From positions 231,324 to 284,588 of the forward strand of contig CAJNDS010002450.1 of assembly GCA_905221605.1 (NCBI GenBank): a stretch of DNA of 53,265 bases, given 5' to 3'. The notes under the pieces were generated by a model. The model searched no databases. It was not told where the DNA came from and saw nothing but the letters and a program-made list of their open reading frames with translations. Positions 11,645 to 22,700 of this stretch are shown here, one piece after another. The first letter of the stretch is position 1. Every line of letters begins with the position of its first letter. This DNA is from Symbiodinium natans (Eukaryota > Sar > Dinophyceae > Suessiales > Symbiodiniaceae). A program made the position numbers and the translations under genes.

Positions 11645-11962
11645 TCTTGCCTCCAACCTTGTTCACAAAGTCCAAGAACCGACTCCTTCGACGTGCTTGT
11701 TGTGCAGGAATCCCGCTTGAGCTGCTTCCCTTCAAGGTTCTTGGCGGTTGTTCTAAACCCATGCCGCCTTTCTAGAGTCGCAAAGTATCGTTGTAGTATT
11801 TTTGGTGCCCTTCCACACTTTAGAACGCTCCCTCTTGAAACTCTTGACTCCATAGGAAACCACATCGAGAGACATCCCTGGATCTACGCAGAGCCCACAA
11901 AGCGAAGCCCGCGCAGGGTCCCGCCGAGGGAATCTCTGGAGTCCCCCTGAGAGAATTCCGGG

Positions 11963-12004
11963 TTTATGGTTTAGGGTTTTAGGGTTTTAGGTTTTAGGGT
12001 TTAG
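11963..12004 (+). repeat. Short TTTAGGG tract in unit 1
   Basis: A run of TTTAGGG and TTTTAGGG variants of about 42 bp lies between the start of unit 1 and its gene. Units 2 and 3 have no counterpart here, so it was probably inserted after the units diverged. Confidence 0.8.
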
Positions 12005-12421
12005 GGACCAACTTACACGGGTGTTCACGTCGTTGCAGCGGCCCCGCCAGTGTCCATTGCGCTCTCGCTCTTTCGCCAGGTGATCAGGTGATGGGCTTGG
12101 CCAATGCCACCGAGCAGTGCACTTCAGGTGACGGGCTCAGCGTCTTTGCGACTGCCACTCCATCACATATTGCCGCAAACGAGGCCAATACCAGGATGCC
12201 CATGTTAGGGGCTTGATCCTTATCATAGCATATTCTGTTTATTTATAGTGCGCAGAGCTCTACGAGACTGCGCGAATCCGGAGGCCGAACCCACTCTGTA
12301 AGACATGAGCGAGGAAACCCCTTCCCCCGGCACACCGCTGCCAAGCCTCCCCGTTGTGCCGCAAGGTTTTCAACAGTCTCCGACGAGGCTCTGAGTCCCT
12401 TCGCCCACCCTCGTCGCGCCC

Positions 12422-14100
12422 ATGGCGCAAGCAGATGGCGCCTGGTTCACGAAGAGGGCCGCTGACTTCGTGCCCGCGGCCGCGAAGCCGGAAGGTGGAA
12501 AGAAGCGCGTGTCAAATCAGTCCCGCATTGAGCCGCCAGCAAACCCGCACCCGGTGGAGAACACGCTCCTTGTCCTCCCGAAGCTTGCAGTGCAAGAGCT
12601 GAAGATCGAGCCCAACATGTCGGACAAGGGAGACGAAACGAAGACGCTCTGGTTCGGACGTGTTTGGGAGCTCCGCGAGCTGCTCCGTGTGCAGAATGAC
12701 GAGCACCTGACACGCACCAACGCCGACAAGTCGATGTCCGAGCTGCAGCTGAAGGAAGCGGAGAAGAAGGCTTTGGATGCACTGCTGCATGCAAAGGAGT
12801 ACAGGAACATTTTGACGAAGATGGCTGCTCGTTTCAAAGGGGTGGTGGCACGGCGCAAGAACAGCCTGTGTGTGCTGGACCGCTTGAAGAATGCCTACTT
12901 GAAGGGTACGGTTGTTTATGCCCATGGCTCTGGCGGGTGCAGCTGGGACAACCTCCGCTTTGGCCGGATGTTCGCCCGGATGGGCATGCTCTTCATCTGT
13001 CCTGACGGATTCGCCTACCCGAAGCACACGGACTTGGGCAAGCTGCGGCACAAGGATGTGCAGCCAATAAAGCAAGCGACGGATGATGTGGACTACTGGT
13101 CCCCCGACCTCGTGTATGCCTCGGGTGCAGATGGTGAGAACACGTACTCTACCAAAGCCGATTCCGTGCTGCAGGATGCAGACAAGTTCCGCGAGCTCTA
13201 CGAGAGATGCTACCAGATGCGTCGGCGCGAGTTGCACTGGACCATCGAGAAGCTCCCCAGATGGATTCGGATGCAAGGCTTCTACCTAGGTGGGTGCTCC
13301 GAGGGGGCCATGACGGTGTCGCGCTTCGATGACCAGCGCTACGGAGATCAGCTGCTGGGCCGCTTCATCATCTCCTTCAGCATCGAGTACTGCTACTTCA
13401 CGCCGACCCCAGAAGACGGTCGCCTGGGAGGCAACTTGGACGTCCCCACGCTGAACATCATTGGCACCGAAGACGAGTTCTTCGGTGCGAAGAACAGCGT
13501 CGCTGCCCTCGTCCAGGCGGACAAGGAGCGCGGCTTTGGGGATGTCAAGCTCGATGGGCATGGCTTCGATACGATGATGGAGCAGGAGGTGAGCACAGGC
13601 CGGGTTGTGTCGAAGCTCATGACTTTAGGCATTCTGATGCTGTAGGGGCCATGCTAATATACAAACACATCAGGGAGCAGCTGCGTAACTAGAGACTTGT
13701 TTCTGTTGTGAGCACAGGCCTCGTTTGCTACATGGAAGGGGCCATGCATGGACCATGCCCCACCCATGACAACTTCATCCGCCGTTTGTTCTCCACGTTC
13801 TTCACACGCCCGCAAGACATCTGGAAGATTGATCAGCTTTGGGCAATCGATGACCGTCTGACGGGCTGGGTGGAAGTTCTGAAGAAGCGCACGAAAGGTC
13901 AGAAGCTTGCATTGGTCCACGTTCCCCTGATGGATCACTCGAAGCTCACTCTGGACGAGGTTGACGAGCTGCGTGTCACCCAGAAGAGAAGGGACGTGCT
14001 CGAAGCCAACAAGGGCCATCAGGAGCACATGGAAGAAGCCGCAAAGGCGAAGAAGGCCATCCTTGAAAGCGTGCAGAAGCGACAGCAACAGAGCAAGTAA
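12422..14100 (+). CDS. Alpha/beta-hydrolase-fold protein, copy 1, two exons
   Basis: Exons 12,422-13,598 and 13,718-14,100 give 519 aa. After a polar N-terminus (1-60) and a charged helical stretch (70-150) comes an alpha/beta-hydrolase core. It shows VVYAHGSGGCSWDN with an oxyanion-type HGSGG (H168), LGGCSEGAM with the G-x-S-x-G nucleophile (Ser293), IIGTEDEFFG supplying an acid (D351) and DGHGFDTM with a candidate His (H380). This order fits dienelactone-hydrolase or esterase-like enzymes; the substrate cannot be told. Exon 2 adds an unusual tail of about 126 residues ending in a charged predicted coiled coil rich in K, E and Q. No signal peptide is seen, so it is probably cytosolic. I chose the ATG at 12,422 because it is conserved in all three copies. 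Reading through the intron would end the frame at 13,643-13,645. Confidence 0.78.
13599..13717 (+). other. GC-AG intron flanked by 13-bp direct repeats, copy 1
   Basis: The repeat GTGAGCACAGGCC occurs at 13,589-13,601 and 13,708-13,720, exactly 119 nt apart. Splicing CACAG|GCCGGG to CACAG|GCCTCG removes 119 nt, restores the frame and gives EVSTGLVCYMEG. The GT at 13,589 cannot give the correct frame with any nearby AG. GC donors with a conserved G after the acceptor AG are known in dinoflagellates. Confidence 0.75.
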
Positions 14101-15828
14101 ACGGAGGCGGTTTGTTCTCGATGCGGTCATGGCCGTATCCTGACATGGCACGAGGCACTAGGCACCTGTGATTCAACCAGAACTGCGGGAAAACCCTCAG
14201 CGCCCGTTTTCTCTTAGGCTGTGTCAATCTGGCATCCTGAAGAGGATCGCGCAAATAGGTTTTAGCTTTCAACAGCCAAGACAGGCACCCCTCGACTGCG
14301 GCGCACCGCAGGATGAAAACATTGCAGGGCCGGATGCCTTTCTTGTACAATCCCTAAAAGTCCCTGAAGCCCTTCGCATCCGACAGCAGCTAGAGAAGCC
14401 GCAGGTGGAGCAACTCATGGCATCTTGCCACTCCGTTCGCGAGCTCATTCGAGCTCCTTCGACTTGCAAGTAGGGGTTTCGGAGCTTGGGGATAGGAAGG
14501 TGCGTGCCTAGGACTCGACATGGCTACTCGAGCTCCTCATGACTCAGATCATCTCTCACCTCGTTTCAGGTGTTTCTGTTGAGAATTCTTGACTCACGTT
14601 CGCAGAGTAGGATGTCAGATTTCGGAGCAAGCATTGTGTCATTGTGCTACTCAAGCCCCAGAGTGCAGAGTTCTGGTTGAAGGACTTTCCCTAGTCCCAA
14701 GCGCGCTCAGGGACGGGCAAGTGCCGACGACGTCATCATCGAGGCCCGAAACTCACGGCCGTTCGCCGCCAAATTCCCATCCCATTGGGCTCTGCATGCC
14801 TCACCTGTCCAAAGCCACGGGAAGATTTTCACCACTTGAACCCTGAACTGTCAGACTCCAAGTTTCCCATAGACCACAGTCCATTGACGTCTATCGTTTT
14901 CTCCATGATACAAAGGTCACGTCCAGACGTGCACGGACAGGACAGCAGTGACTCAGCCACTGTTCCCTCCATCATCTTGCCTCCAACCTTGTTCACGGAG
15001 TCCTAGAACCGACTCCTGCGACATGCCTGTTTTGCAGGAATCCCACACGAGCTGTCTGTTCTGAAATTATGCCCAATTTCTAGAGTCACCTGTATCATCG
15101 TAGTAAATAATTAAGAGGCCCTCCATACTTAGGAACAGCCCCCTCTTGATTCCACAGCCCGGAAAACGGCAATCACATCCTACTGGAGAAATTCCTGGAG
15201 CGCGCCCAGTATCCCGGAGTGCCCACATTGCCCACCCCCGAAGCCTGCGCAGCAACCCACCGAGTATCTCTGCAGTGCCCACCCTGAGTGAATTCTGCGG
15301 AGAGTCCCGTGACCAACTTGCAAGGAGAATGTTCATGTCCTTCTCAACTGGAGCCACACGGCCCCGCCAGTGTCAACTGCGCTTTCGCCAGGTGACGGGC
15401 TTAGCCAATGCCACTCGAGCAGTGCACTTCATGTGACGGGCTTAGCGACTCACTCCATTGCAACAAGGCCCACGCATATTGAAGCCAATCGAGGCCAATA
15501 CCAAGATGCTCATGTTAGGGGCGTGGTCCTTGTCATAGTATATTCCGTGTATTCGTGGTGTGCGAGTCTTGATGGCGTCTAAGTACAGAGCATCGTGTTT
15601 CTCGTCATGCAGTCGCTGTTGCGAAGACCTGCGAGGTAGTCAATGAGCTCACCACACAGTGCTACGACGCTGCGCGAATCTGGAGGCCGAACCCGCTCTG
15701 GAAGACATGAGCGAGGAAACCCTGCATGCTATATCCGGCGCACCGCTGCCAAATTCCCTTTTGTGCCGCAAGGTTTTCAACAGTCTCCGACAAGGCTCTG
15801 AGTCCCTTCGCCCACCCGCGTCGCGCCC
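14101..15828. other. Spacer between copies 1 and 2
   Basis: The 3' UTR, intergenic DNA and 5' flank are repeated with the unit. A 101-aa GTG-started frame at 14,168-14,473 is identical in unit 2 but is not maintained in unit 3, so I do not call it. No promoter motif is certain. Confidence 0.5.
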
Positions 15829-17507
15829 ATGGCGCAAGCAGATGGCGCCTGGTTCACGAAGAGGGCCGCTGACTTCGTGCCCGCGGCCGCGAAGCCGGAA
15901 GGTGGAAAGAAGCGCGTGTCAAATCAGTCCCGCATCGAGCCGCCAGCAAACCCGCACCCGGTGGAGAACACGCTCCTTGTCCTCCCGAAGCTTGCAGTGC
16001 AAGAGCTGAAGATCGAGCCCAACATGTCGGACAAGGGAGACGAAACCAAGACGCTGTGGTTCGGACGTGTTTGGGAGCTGCGCGAGCTGCTCCGTGTGCA
16101 GAATGACGAGCACCTGACACGCACCAACGCCGACAAGTCGATGCCCGAGCTGCAGCTGAAGGAAGCGGAGAAGAAGGCTTTGGATGCACTGCTGCATGCA
16201 AAGGAGTACAGGAACATCTTGACGAAGATGGCTGCTCGTTTCAAGGGGGTGGTGGCACGGCGCAAGAACAGCCTGTGTGTGCTGGACCGCTTGAAGAATG
16301 CGTACTTGAAGGGTACGGTTGTTTATGCCCATGGCTCTGGCGGGTGCAGCTGGGACAACCTCCGCTTTGGCCGGATGTTCGCCCGGATGGGCATGCTCTT
16401 CATCTGTCCTGACGGATTCGCCTACCCGAAGCACACGGACTTGGGCAAGCTGCGGCACAAGGATGTGCAGCCAATAAAGCAAGCGACGGATGATGTGGAC
16501 TACTGGTCCCCCGACCTCGTGTATGCCTCGGGTGCAGATGGTGAGAACACGTACTCTACCAAAGCCGATTCCGTGCTGCAGGATGCAGACAAGTTCCGCG
16601 AGCTCTACGAGAGATGCTACCAGATGCGTCGGCGCGAGTTGCACTGGACCATCGAGAAGCTCCCCAGATGGATTCGGATGCAAGGCTTCTACCTAGGTGG
16701 GTGCTCCGAGGGGGCCATGACGGTGTCGCGCTTCGATGACCAGCGCTACGGAGATCAGCTGCTGGGCCGCTTCATCATCTCCTTCAGCATCGAGTACTGC
16801 TACTTCACGCCGACCCCAGAAGACGGTCGCCTGGGAGGCAACTTGGATGTCCCCACGCTGAACATCATTGGCACCGAAGACGAGTTCTTCGGTGCGAAGA
16901 ACAGCGTCGCTGCCCTCGTCCAGGCGGACAAGGAGCGCGGCTTTGGGGATGTCAAGCTCGATGGGCATGGCTTCGATACGATGATGGAGCAGGAGGTGAG
17001 CACAGGCCGGGTTGTGTCGAAGCTCATGACTTTTGGCATTCTGATGCTGTAGGGGCCATGCTAATATACAAACACATCAGGGAGCAGCTGCGTAACTAGA
17101 GACTTGTTTCTGTTGTGAGCACAGGCCTCGTTTGCTACATGGAAGGGGCCATGCATGGACCATGCCCCACCCATGACAACTTCATCCGCCGTTTGTTCTC
17201 CACGTTCTTCACACGCCCGCAAGACATCTGGAAGATTGATCAGCTTTGGGCAATCGATGACCGTCTGACGGGCTGGGTGGAAGTTCTGAAGAAGCGCACG
17301 AAAGGTCAGAAGCTTGCATTGGTCCACGTTCCCCTGATGGATCACTCGAAGCTCACTCTGGACGAGGTTGACGAGCTGCGTGTCACCCAGAAGAGAAGGG
17401 ACGTGCTCGAAGCCAACAAGGGCCATCAGGAGCACATGGAAGAAGCCGCAAAGGCGAAGAAGGCCATCCTTGAAAGCGTGCAGAAGCGACAGCAACAGAG
17501 CAAGTAA
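15829..17507 (+). CDS. Alpha/beta-hydrolase-fold protein, copy 2, two exons
   Basis: Exons 15,829-17,005 and 17,125-17,507 give 519 aa with the same motifs as copy 1: HGSGG, G-C-S-E-G, GTEDEFF, GHGF and the K/E/Q-rich tail. The only amino-acid change I noticed from copy 1 is S-to-P in KSMPELQ; the other exon differences are silent. The intact frame and near identity suggest recent duplication or gene conversion. Confidence 0.78.
17006..17124 (+). other. GC-AG intron, copy 2
   Basis: It has the same 119-nt length, the same GC donor and the same flanking 13-bp direct repeats as in copy 1. One base differs within the intron (the unspliced frame reads LMTFG rather than LMTLG). Confidence 0.75.
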
Positions 17508-19245
17508 ACGGAGGCGGTTTGTTCTCGATGCGGTCATGGCCGTATCCTGACATGGCACGAGGCACTAGGCACCTGTGATTCAACCAGAACTGCGGGAAAA
17601 CCCTCAGCGCCCGTTTTCTCTTAGGCTGTGTCAATCTGGCATCCTGAAGAGGATCGCGCAAATAGGTTTTAGCTTTCAACAGCCAAGACAGGCACCCCTC
17701 GACTGCGGCGCACCGCAGGATGAAAACATTGCAGGGCCGGATGCCTTTCTTGTACAATCCCTAAAAGTCCCTGAAGCCCTTCGCATCCGACAGCAGCTAG
17801 AGAAGCCGCAGGTGGAGCAACTCATGGCATCTTGCCACTCCGTTCGCGAGCTCATTCGAGCTCCTTCGACTTGCAAGTAGGGGTTTCGGAGCTTGGGGAT
17901 AGGAAGGTGCGTGCCTAGGACTCGACATGGCTACTCGAGCTCCTCATGACTCAGATCATCTCTCACCTCGTTTCAGGTGTTTCTGTTGAGAATTCTTGAC
18001 TCACGTTCGCAGAGTAGGATGTCAGATTTCGGAGCAAGCATTGTGTCATTGTGCTACTCAAGCCCCAGAGTGCAGAGTTCTGGTTGAAGGACTTTCCCTA
18101 GTCCCAAGCGCGCTCAGGGACGGGCAAGCGCCGACGACGGTCATCATCGAGGCCCGAAACTCACGGCCGTTCGCCGCCAAATTCCCATCCCATTGGGCTC
18201 TGCATGCCTCACCTGTCCAAAGCCACGGGAAGATTTTCACCACTTGAACCCTGAACTGTCAGACTCCAAGTTTCCCATAGACCACAGTCCATTGACGTCT
18301 ATCGTTTTCTCCATGATACTCGTACGAAGGTCACGTCCAGACGTGCACGGACAGGACAGCAGTGACTCAGCCACTGTTCCCTCCATCATCTTGCCTCCAA
18401 CCTTGTTCACGGAGTCCTAGAACCGACTCCTGTGACATGCCTGGTTTGCAGGAATCCCACACGAGCTGTCTGTTCTGAAATTATGCCCAATTTCTAGAGT
18501 CACCTGTATCATCGTAGTAAATAATTGAGAGGCCCTCCATACTTAGGAGCAGCCCCCTCTTGATTCCACAGCCCGGAAAACGGCAATCACATCCTACTGG
18601 AGAAATTCCTGGAGCGCGCCCAGTATCCCGGAGTGCCCACATTGCCCACCCCCGAAGCCTGCGCAGCAACCCACCGAGTATCTCTGCAGTGCCCACCCTG
18701 AGTGAATTCTGCGGAGAGTCCCGTGACCAACTTACAAGGAGAATGTTCATGTCCTTCTCCGCTGGAGCCACAGCGGCCCCGCCAGTGTCAACTGCGCTTT
18801 CGCCAGGTGACGGGCTTAGCCAATGCCACTCGAGCAGTGCACTTCAGGTGACGGGCTTAGCGACTCACTCCATTGCAACAAGGCCCACGCATATTGAAGC
18901 CAATCGAGGCCAATACCAAGATGCTCATGTTAGGGGCGTGGTCCTTGTCATAGTATATTCCGTGTATTCGTGGTGTGCGAGTCTTGATGGCGTCTAAGTA
19001 CAGAGCATCGTGTTTCTCGTCATGCAGTCGCTGTTGCGGAGACCTGCGAGGTAGTCAATGAGCTCACCACACAGTGCTTCGACGCTGCGCGAATCTGGAG
19101 GCCGAACCCGCTCTCTGGAAGACATGAGCGAGGAAACCATGCATGCTATATCCGGCGCACCGCTGCCAAACCCCCCATTGTGCCGCAAGGTTTTCAACAG
19201 TCTCCGACAAGGCTCTGAGTCCCTTCGCCCACCCTCGTCGCGCCC
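17508..19245. other. Spacer between copies 2 and 3
   Basis: This is the repeated flank, almost identical to the first spacer, with a few small indels. No separate gene is recognised. Confidence 0.55.
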
Positions 19246-20924
19246 ATGGCGCAAGCAGATGGCGCCTGGTTCACGAAGAGGGCCGCTGACTTCGTGCCCG
19301 CGGCCGCGAAGCCGGAAGGTGGAAAGAAGCGCGTGTCAAATCAGTCCCGCATCGAGCCGCCAGCAAACCCGCACCCGGCGGAGAACACGCTCCTTGTCCT
19401 CCCGAAGCTTGCAGTGCAAGAGCTGAAGATCGAGCCCAACATGTCGGACAAGGGAGACGAAACGAAGGCGCTCTGGTTCGGACGTGTTTGGGAGCTCCGC
19501 GAGCTGCTCCGTGTGCAGAATGACGAGCACCTGACACGCACCAACGCCGACAAGTCGATGCCCGAGCTGCAGCTGAAGGAAGCGGAGAAGAAGGCTTTGG
19601 ATGCACTGCTGCATGCAAAGGAGTAGAGGAAAATCTTGAAGAAGATGGCTGCTCGTTTCAAGGGGGTGGTGGCACGGCGCAAGAACAGCCTGTGTGTGCT
19701 GGACCGCTTGAAGAATGCGTACTTGAAGGGTACGGTTGTTTATGCCCATGGCTCTGGCGGGTGCAGCTGGGACAACCTCCGCTTTGGCCGGATGTTCGCC
19801 CGGATGGGCATGCTCTTCATCTGTCCTGACGGATTCGCCTAACCGAAGCACAAGGACTTGGGCAAGCTGCGGCACAAGGATGTGCAGCCAATAAAGCAAG
19901 CGACGGATGATGTGGACTACTGGTCCACCGACCTCGTGTATGCCTCGGGTGCAGATGGTGAGAACACGTATTATACAAAAGCCGATTCCGTGCTGCAGGA
20001 TGCAGACAAGTTCCGCGAGCTCTACGAGAGATGCTACCAGATGCGGCGGCGCGAGTTGCACTGGACCATCGAGAAGCTCCCCAGATGGATTCGGATGCAA
20101 GGCTTCTACCTAGGTGGGTGCTCCGAGGGGGCCATGACGGTGTCGCGCTTCGATGACCAGCGCTACGGAGATCAGCTGCTGGGCCGCTTCATCATCTCCT
20201 TCAGCATCGAGTACTGCTACTTCACGCCGACCCCAGAAGACGGTCGCTTGGGAGGCAACACGGACGTCCCCACGCTGAACATCATTGGCACCGAAGACGA
20301 GTTCTTCGGTGCGAAGAACAGCGTCGCTGCACTCGTCCAAGCGGACAAGGAGCGCGGCTTTGGGGATGTCAAGCTCGATGGGCATGGCTTCGATACGATG
20401 ATGGAGCAGGAGGTGAGCACAGGCCGGGTTGTGTCGAAGCTCATGACTTTTGGCATTCTGATGCTGTAGGGGCCATGCTAATATACAAACACATCAGGGA
20501 GCAGCTGCGTAACTAGAGACTTGTTTCTGTTGTGAGCACAGGCCTCGTTTGCTACATGGAAGGGGCCATGCATGGACCATGCCCCACCCATGACAACTTC
20601 ATCCGCCGTTTGTTCTCCACGTTCTTCACACGCCCGCAAGACATCTGGAAGATTGATCAGCTTTGGGCAATCGACGACCGTCTGACCGGCTGGGTGGAAG
20701 TTCTGAAGAAGCGCACGAAAGGTCAGAAGCTTGCCTTGGTCCACGTTCCCCTGATGGATCACTCGAAGCTCACTCTGGACGAGGTTGACGAGCTGCATGT
20801 CACCCAGAAGAGAAGGGACGTGCTCGAAGCCAACAAGGGCCATCAGGAGCACATGGAAGAAGCTGCAAAGGCAAAGAAGGCCATCCTTGAAAGCGTGCAG
20901 AAGCGACAACAGCAGAGCAAGTAA
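19246..20924 (+). pseudogene. Alpha/beta-hydrolase, copy 3, broken by two nonsense codons
   Basis: This copy aligns end to end with copies 1 and 2 (exon 1 19,246-20,422, exon 2 20,542-20,924). A Tyr codon has become TAG at 19,624-19,626, and a second Tyr codon has become TAA at 19,840-19,842, before the nucleophile motif. Between 19,624 and 19,985 I count nine changes from copy 2, all at C on this strand and seven of them C-to-A. The catalytic motifs downstream and the whole of exon 2 remain open. The first 126 residues could still be made as a fragment without the catalytic core. Sequencing error in this patch is an alternative. Confidence 0.75.
20423..20541 (+). other. GC-AG intron, copy 3
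   Basis: It is the same 119-nt interval, with the GC donor, AG acceptor and 13-bp flanking direct repeats preserved despite the broken exon 1. Confidence 0.7.
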
Positions 20925-21550
20925 GCGGAGGCGGTTGTTCTCGATGCGGTCATGGCCGTATCCTGTTATGGCACGAGGCCTCCGTGATACCAGAATTACG
21001 GGAAAACCCTCAGCGCCCTGTTTTCTCTCAGGCACAGACCTTCCGTGCCGATAGGTCACTCTGGGATCCTGAAGAGGATCGCGCGTAGATGCGCGTAGAG
21101 TCGGTTTCAGTCAGGAATCGGACCCGATGCATTTCTTGCACAAGGCGCTGAGGACGCAAAGTATCCCTGCTTGGAAGCCTCGCCCTGGCTCCACGTGCGA
21201 CTTCGTCTAAAGCCCTGAAAGATTACACCCTCAAGTCCCAGCAGCCCTTCGCACCTGACAGCATTCAAAGAAGCCACAGGTGGAGAAACTTTCGGAGAAA
21301 CTCATGCCATCGAGCCGCTCCGTTCGCGAGCTCATGAGCGAGCTCCTTCGACTTGCAAGTCTGGTTTGGGAGTTTGTGACGATGTTTAGGGATGTTTAGG
21401 GTGCGTATGGTGGATTGATTTGCCTCATGGTTCCTGAGTATTGGCCTGTAGAAGGGGACCCCTTACACACCCCTTGCAGACCCTATACAAATCAAGGGCC
21501 CATACATCGGAACCTTTTGAGGTTAGGGACCATTCTGAGGGCCCATGGGT

Positions 21551-21680
21551 AGAACCCCAAACCCCAAACCCCAGACCCCCCAACCCCAGACCCCCGAACC
21601 CCAAGCCCCGAACCCCAAGCCCCAAGCCCCAGACCCCAAACCCCTTAACCCCAACCCTCAAACCCCAAACCCTCAACCCT
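21551..21680 (-). repeat. Degenerate CCCCAAA/CCCAGA telomere-variant tract
   Basis: Tandem CCCCAAA, CCCCAGA and CCCAAGC words make up about 130 bp. It is a TTTGGGG-type variant of the telomeric repeat. The long frames crossing it on both strands are repeat artefacts. Confidence 0.75.
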
Positions 21681-21735
21681 GAAGCCCTGAGCCGTTCCAT
21701 AGTTGTCAGGTCCTTTCCCTGTCCCACATGTCCCA

Positions 21736-21886
21736 CTTGAAGGTTCATGGTACTTACTAACCAATTATAACTGTACTTATAACCCTACTTATAATACCCC
21801 TAAAGGGCCTTATAGGGGTTATCCCAATTATAAGTAGGGTTATAAGCCCAGTTATAATTGGTTAGTAAGTACCATGAACCTTCAAG
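21736..21886. repeat. MITE family A, complete element
   Basis: A 151-bp palindromic element. CTTGAAGGTTCATGGTACTT at the left is matched by AAGTACCATGAACCTTCAAG at the right, and inner arms (CCAATTATAACTG / CAGTTATAATTGG) also pair. It has no coding capacity. It is the clearest copy of a family also seen near 26.8, 31.0, 48.9, 50.9 and 53.0 kb. Confidence 0.85.
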
Positions 21887-21887
21887 C

Positions 21888-21932
21888 ACAATGAGCTCCC
21901 GGACTTCGAGCCCTGCAGCCCGAGGCAGGTGC
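21888..21932 (+). other. Exon-like island A
   Basis: ATGAGCTCCCGGACTTCGAG begins a frame MSSRTSSPAARG that could be a short first exon with a GC donor (CGAG|GC). There is nothing else to support it. It lies between a MITE and a telomeric tract. Confidence 0.2.
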
Positions 21933-21983
21933 GTCTTGTTCGGTTGCGCTGCTTGGGAGCCCAAAAAGCCAAGAGTTGCAATT

Positions 21984-22101
21984 GGGTTTAGGGTTTAGGG
22001 TTTAGGGTTTAGGGTTTAGGGTTTAGGGTTTAGGGTTTAGGGTTTAGGGTTTAGGGTTTAGGGTTGAGGGTTTAGGGTTGAGGGTTTAGGGTTTAGGGTT
22101 T
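21984..22101 (+). repeat. Interstitial TTTAGGG tract
   Basis: About 118 bp of mostly perfect TTTAGGG units, with two TTGAGGG variants near the right end. Confidence 0.95.
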
Positions 22102-22114
22102 TGCGCAAGGATGG

Positions 22115-22179
22115 AGGTTCAAGGGTTCAAAGGCTCACCGAGCGGCGTACGCCGGTGAATCTCAACTTCAACCAAGGCG
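22115..22179 (+). other. Exon-like island B
   Basis: After AAGG the + strand reads DGGSRVQRLTERRTP followed by VNLNFNQ, open throughout, and ends at CAAG|GCGAGG, a possible GC donor. Telomeric tracts lie on both sides. The frame is short and may be open by chance. Confidence 0.25.
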
Positions 22180-22195
22180 AGGGCTCTTGTGGAGT

Positions 22196-22494
22196 GGGTT
22201 TAGGGTTTAGGGTTTAGGGTTTAGGGTTTAGGGTTTAGGGTTTAGGGTTTAGGGTTTAGGGTTTAGGGTTTAGGGTTTAGGGTTTAGGGTTTAGGGTTTA
22301 GGGTTTAGGGTTTAGGGTTTTGGAGTGGTCCTCTATAAAGGCTCTTGAGCTGGGAGATGCGTCGAGATGTTTTGGGTTGGGGTTTGTCGCAAATCCTCCG
22401 CACTCGGTCCAGTCTCTTACACCCTCGTCTTTTAGGGTTTAGGGTTTAGGGTTTAGGGTTTAGGGTTTAGGGTTTAGGGTTTAGGGTTTAGGGG
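22196..22494 (+). repeat. Two TTTAGGG tracts with unique DNA between
   Basis: Perfect TTTAGGG runs occupy about 22,196-22,320 and 22,431-22,494. About 110 bp of unique sequence separates them, without a recognised feature. Confidence 0.95.
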
Positions 22495-22597
22495 TCTGCG
22501 TCCCTTGCAACTGCAGGCAGCTGACCAAGGCTCCATGCCTTTCGTAAAGAAGCCTCTGCAGACATGTGTCTTTGGGCTTTGGGGTTCAGCATTCCCC

Positions 22598-22697
22598 CTG
22601 GTTCTTAGTAGGGAATGGGGGAATGAGGTACCCTATATACCCTTGAAGTGGTTATGTAGGTTACCTCATTCCCTCATTCCCTACTAAGAACCAGCCA
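22598..22697. repeat. MITE family D, complete element
   Basis: A 100-bp palindrome. CTGGTTCTTAGTAGGGAATG at the left pairs with CATTCCCTACTAAGAACCAG at the right, and the GGAATGAGGTA / TTACCTCATTCC arms also pair. Related copies lie near 34.2, 37.3 and 50.3 kb. Confidence 0.85.
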
Positions 22698-22700
22698 GCT

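Larger units (their letters stand above)
11645..14974 (+). repeat. Tandem unit 1 (about 3.33 kb)
   Basis: This is the first of three head-to-tail units, delimited here by the shared block TCTTGCCTCCAACCTTGTTC (11,645; 14,975; 18,389). Its 5' part is the most diverged and carries a short telomeric tract at 11,963-12,004 that the other units lack. The exons and 3' flank are nearly identical to unit 2. Confidence 0.85.
14975..18388 (+). repeat. Tandem unit 2 (about 3.41 kb)
   Basis: The start codons of copies 1 and 2 are 3,407 bp apart. The exons differ at few positions, and the segment from the exon 1 end through about 14,700/18,100 looks essentially identical to unit 1. Small indels near 18,137 and 18,320 distinguish the units. 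Confidence 0.9.
18389..21380 (+). repeat. Tandem unit 3 (about 3.0 kb, decayed 3' end)
   Basis: Homology to units 1 and 2 continues through the gene to about 20,990, then becomes patchy. It can still be followed to about 21,370 (for example TCGACTTGCAAGT and CCGTTCGCGAGCTCAT) with deletions and insertions. Beyond that the telomeric-repeat mosaic begins. Confidence 0.8.

Noticed and set aside
12512-13276. 254-aa antisense frame, repeated at 15,919-16,683 and 19,336-20,100
   Set aside because: It persists only because the tandem units are nearly identical; substitutions fit the + strand frame.
13589-13717. GT-AG intron starting at GAG|GTGAGC
   Set aside because: The donor looks good, but pairing it with either nearby AG puts exon 2 out of the frame that shows silent substitutions.
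14168-14473. 101-aa frame in the spacer, identical in units 1 and 2
   Set aside because: The identity reflects the recent duplication; unit 3 does not keep the frame and it lacks an ATG start.
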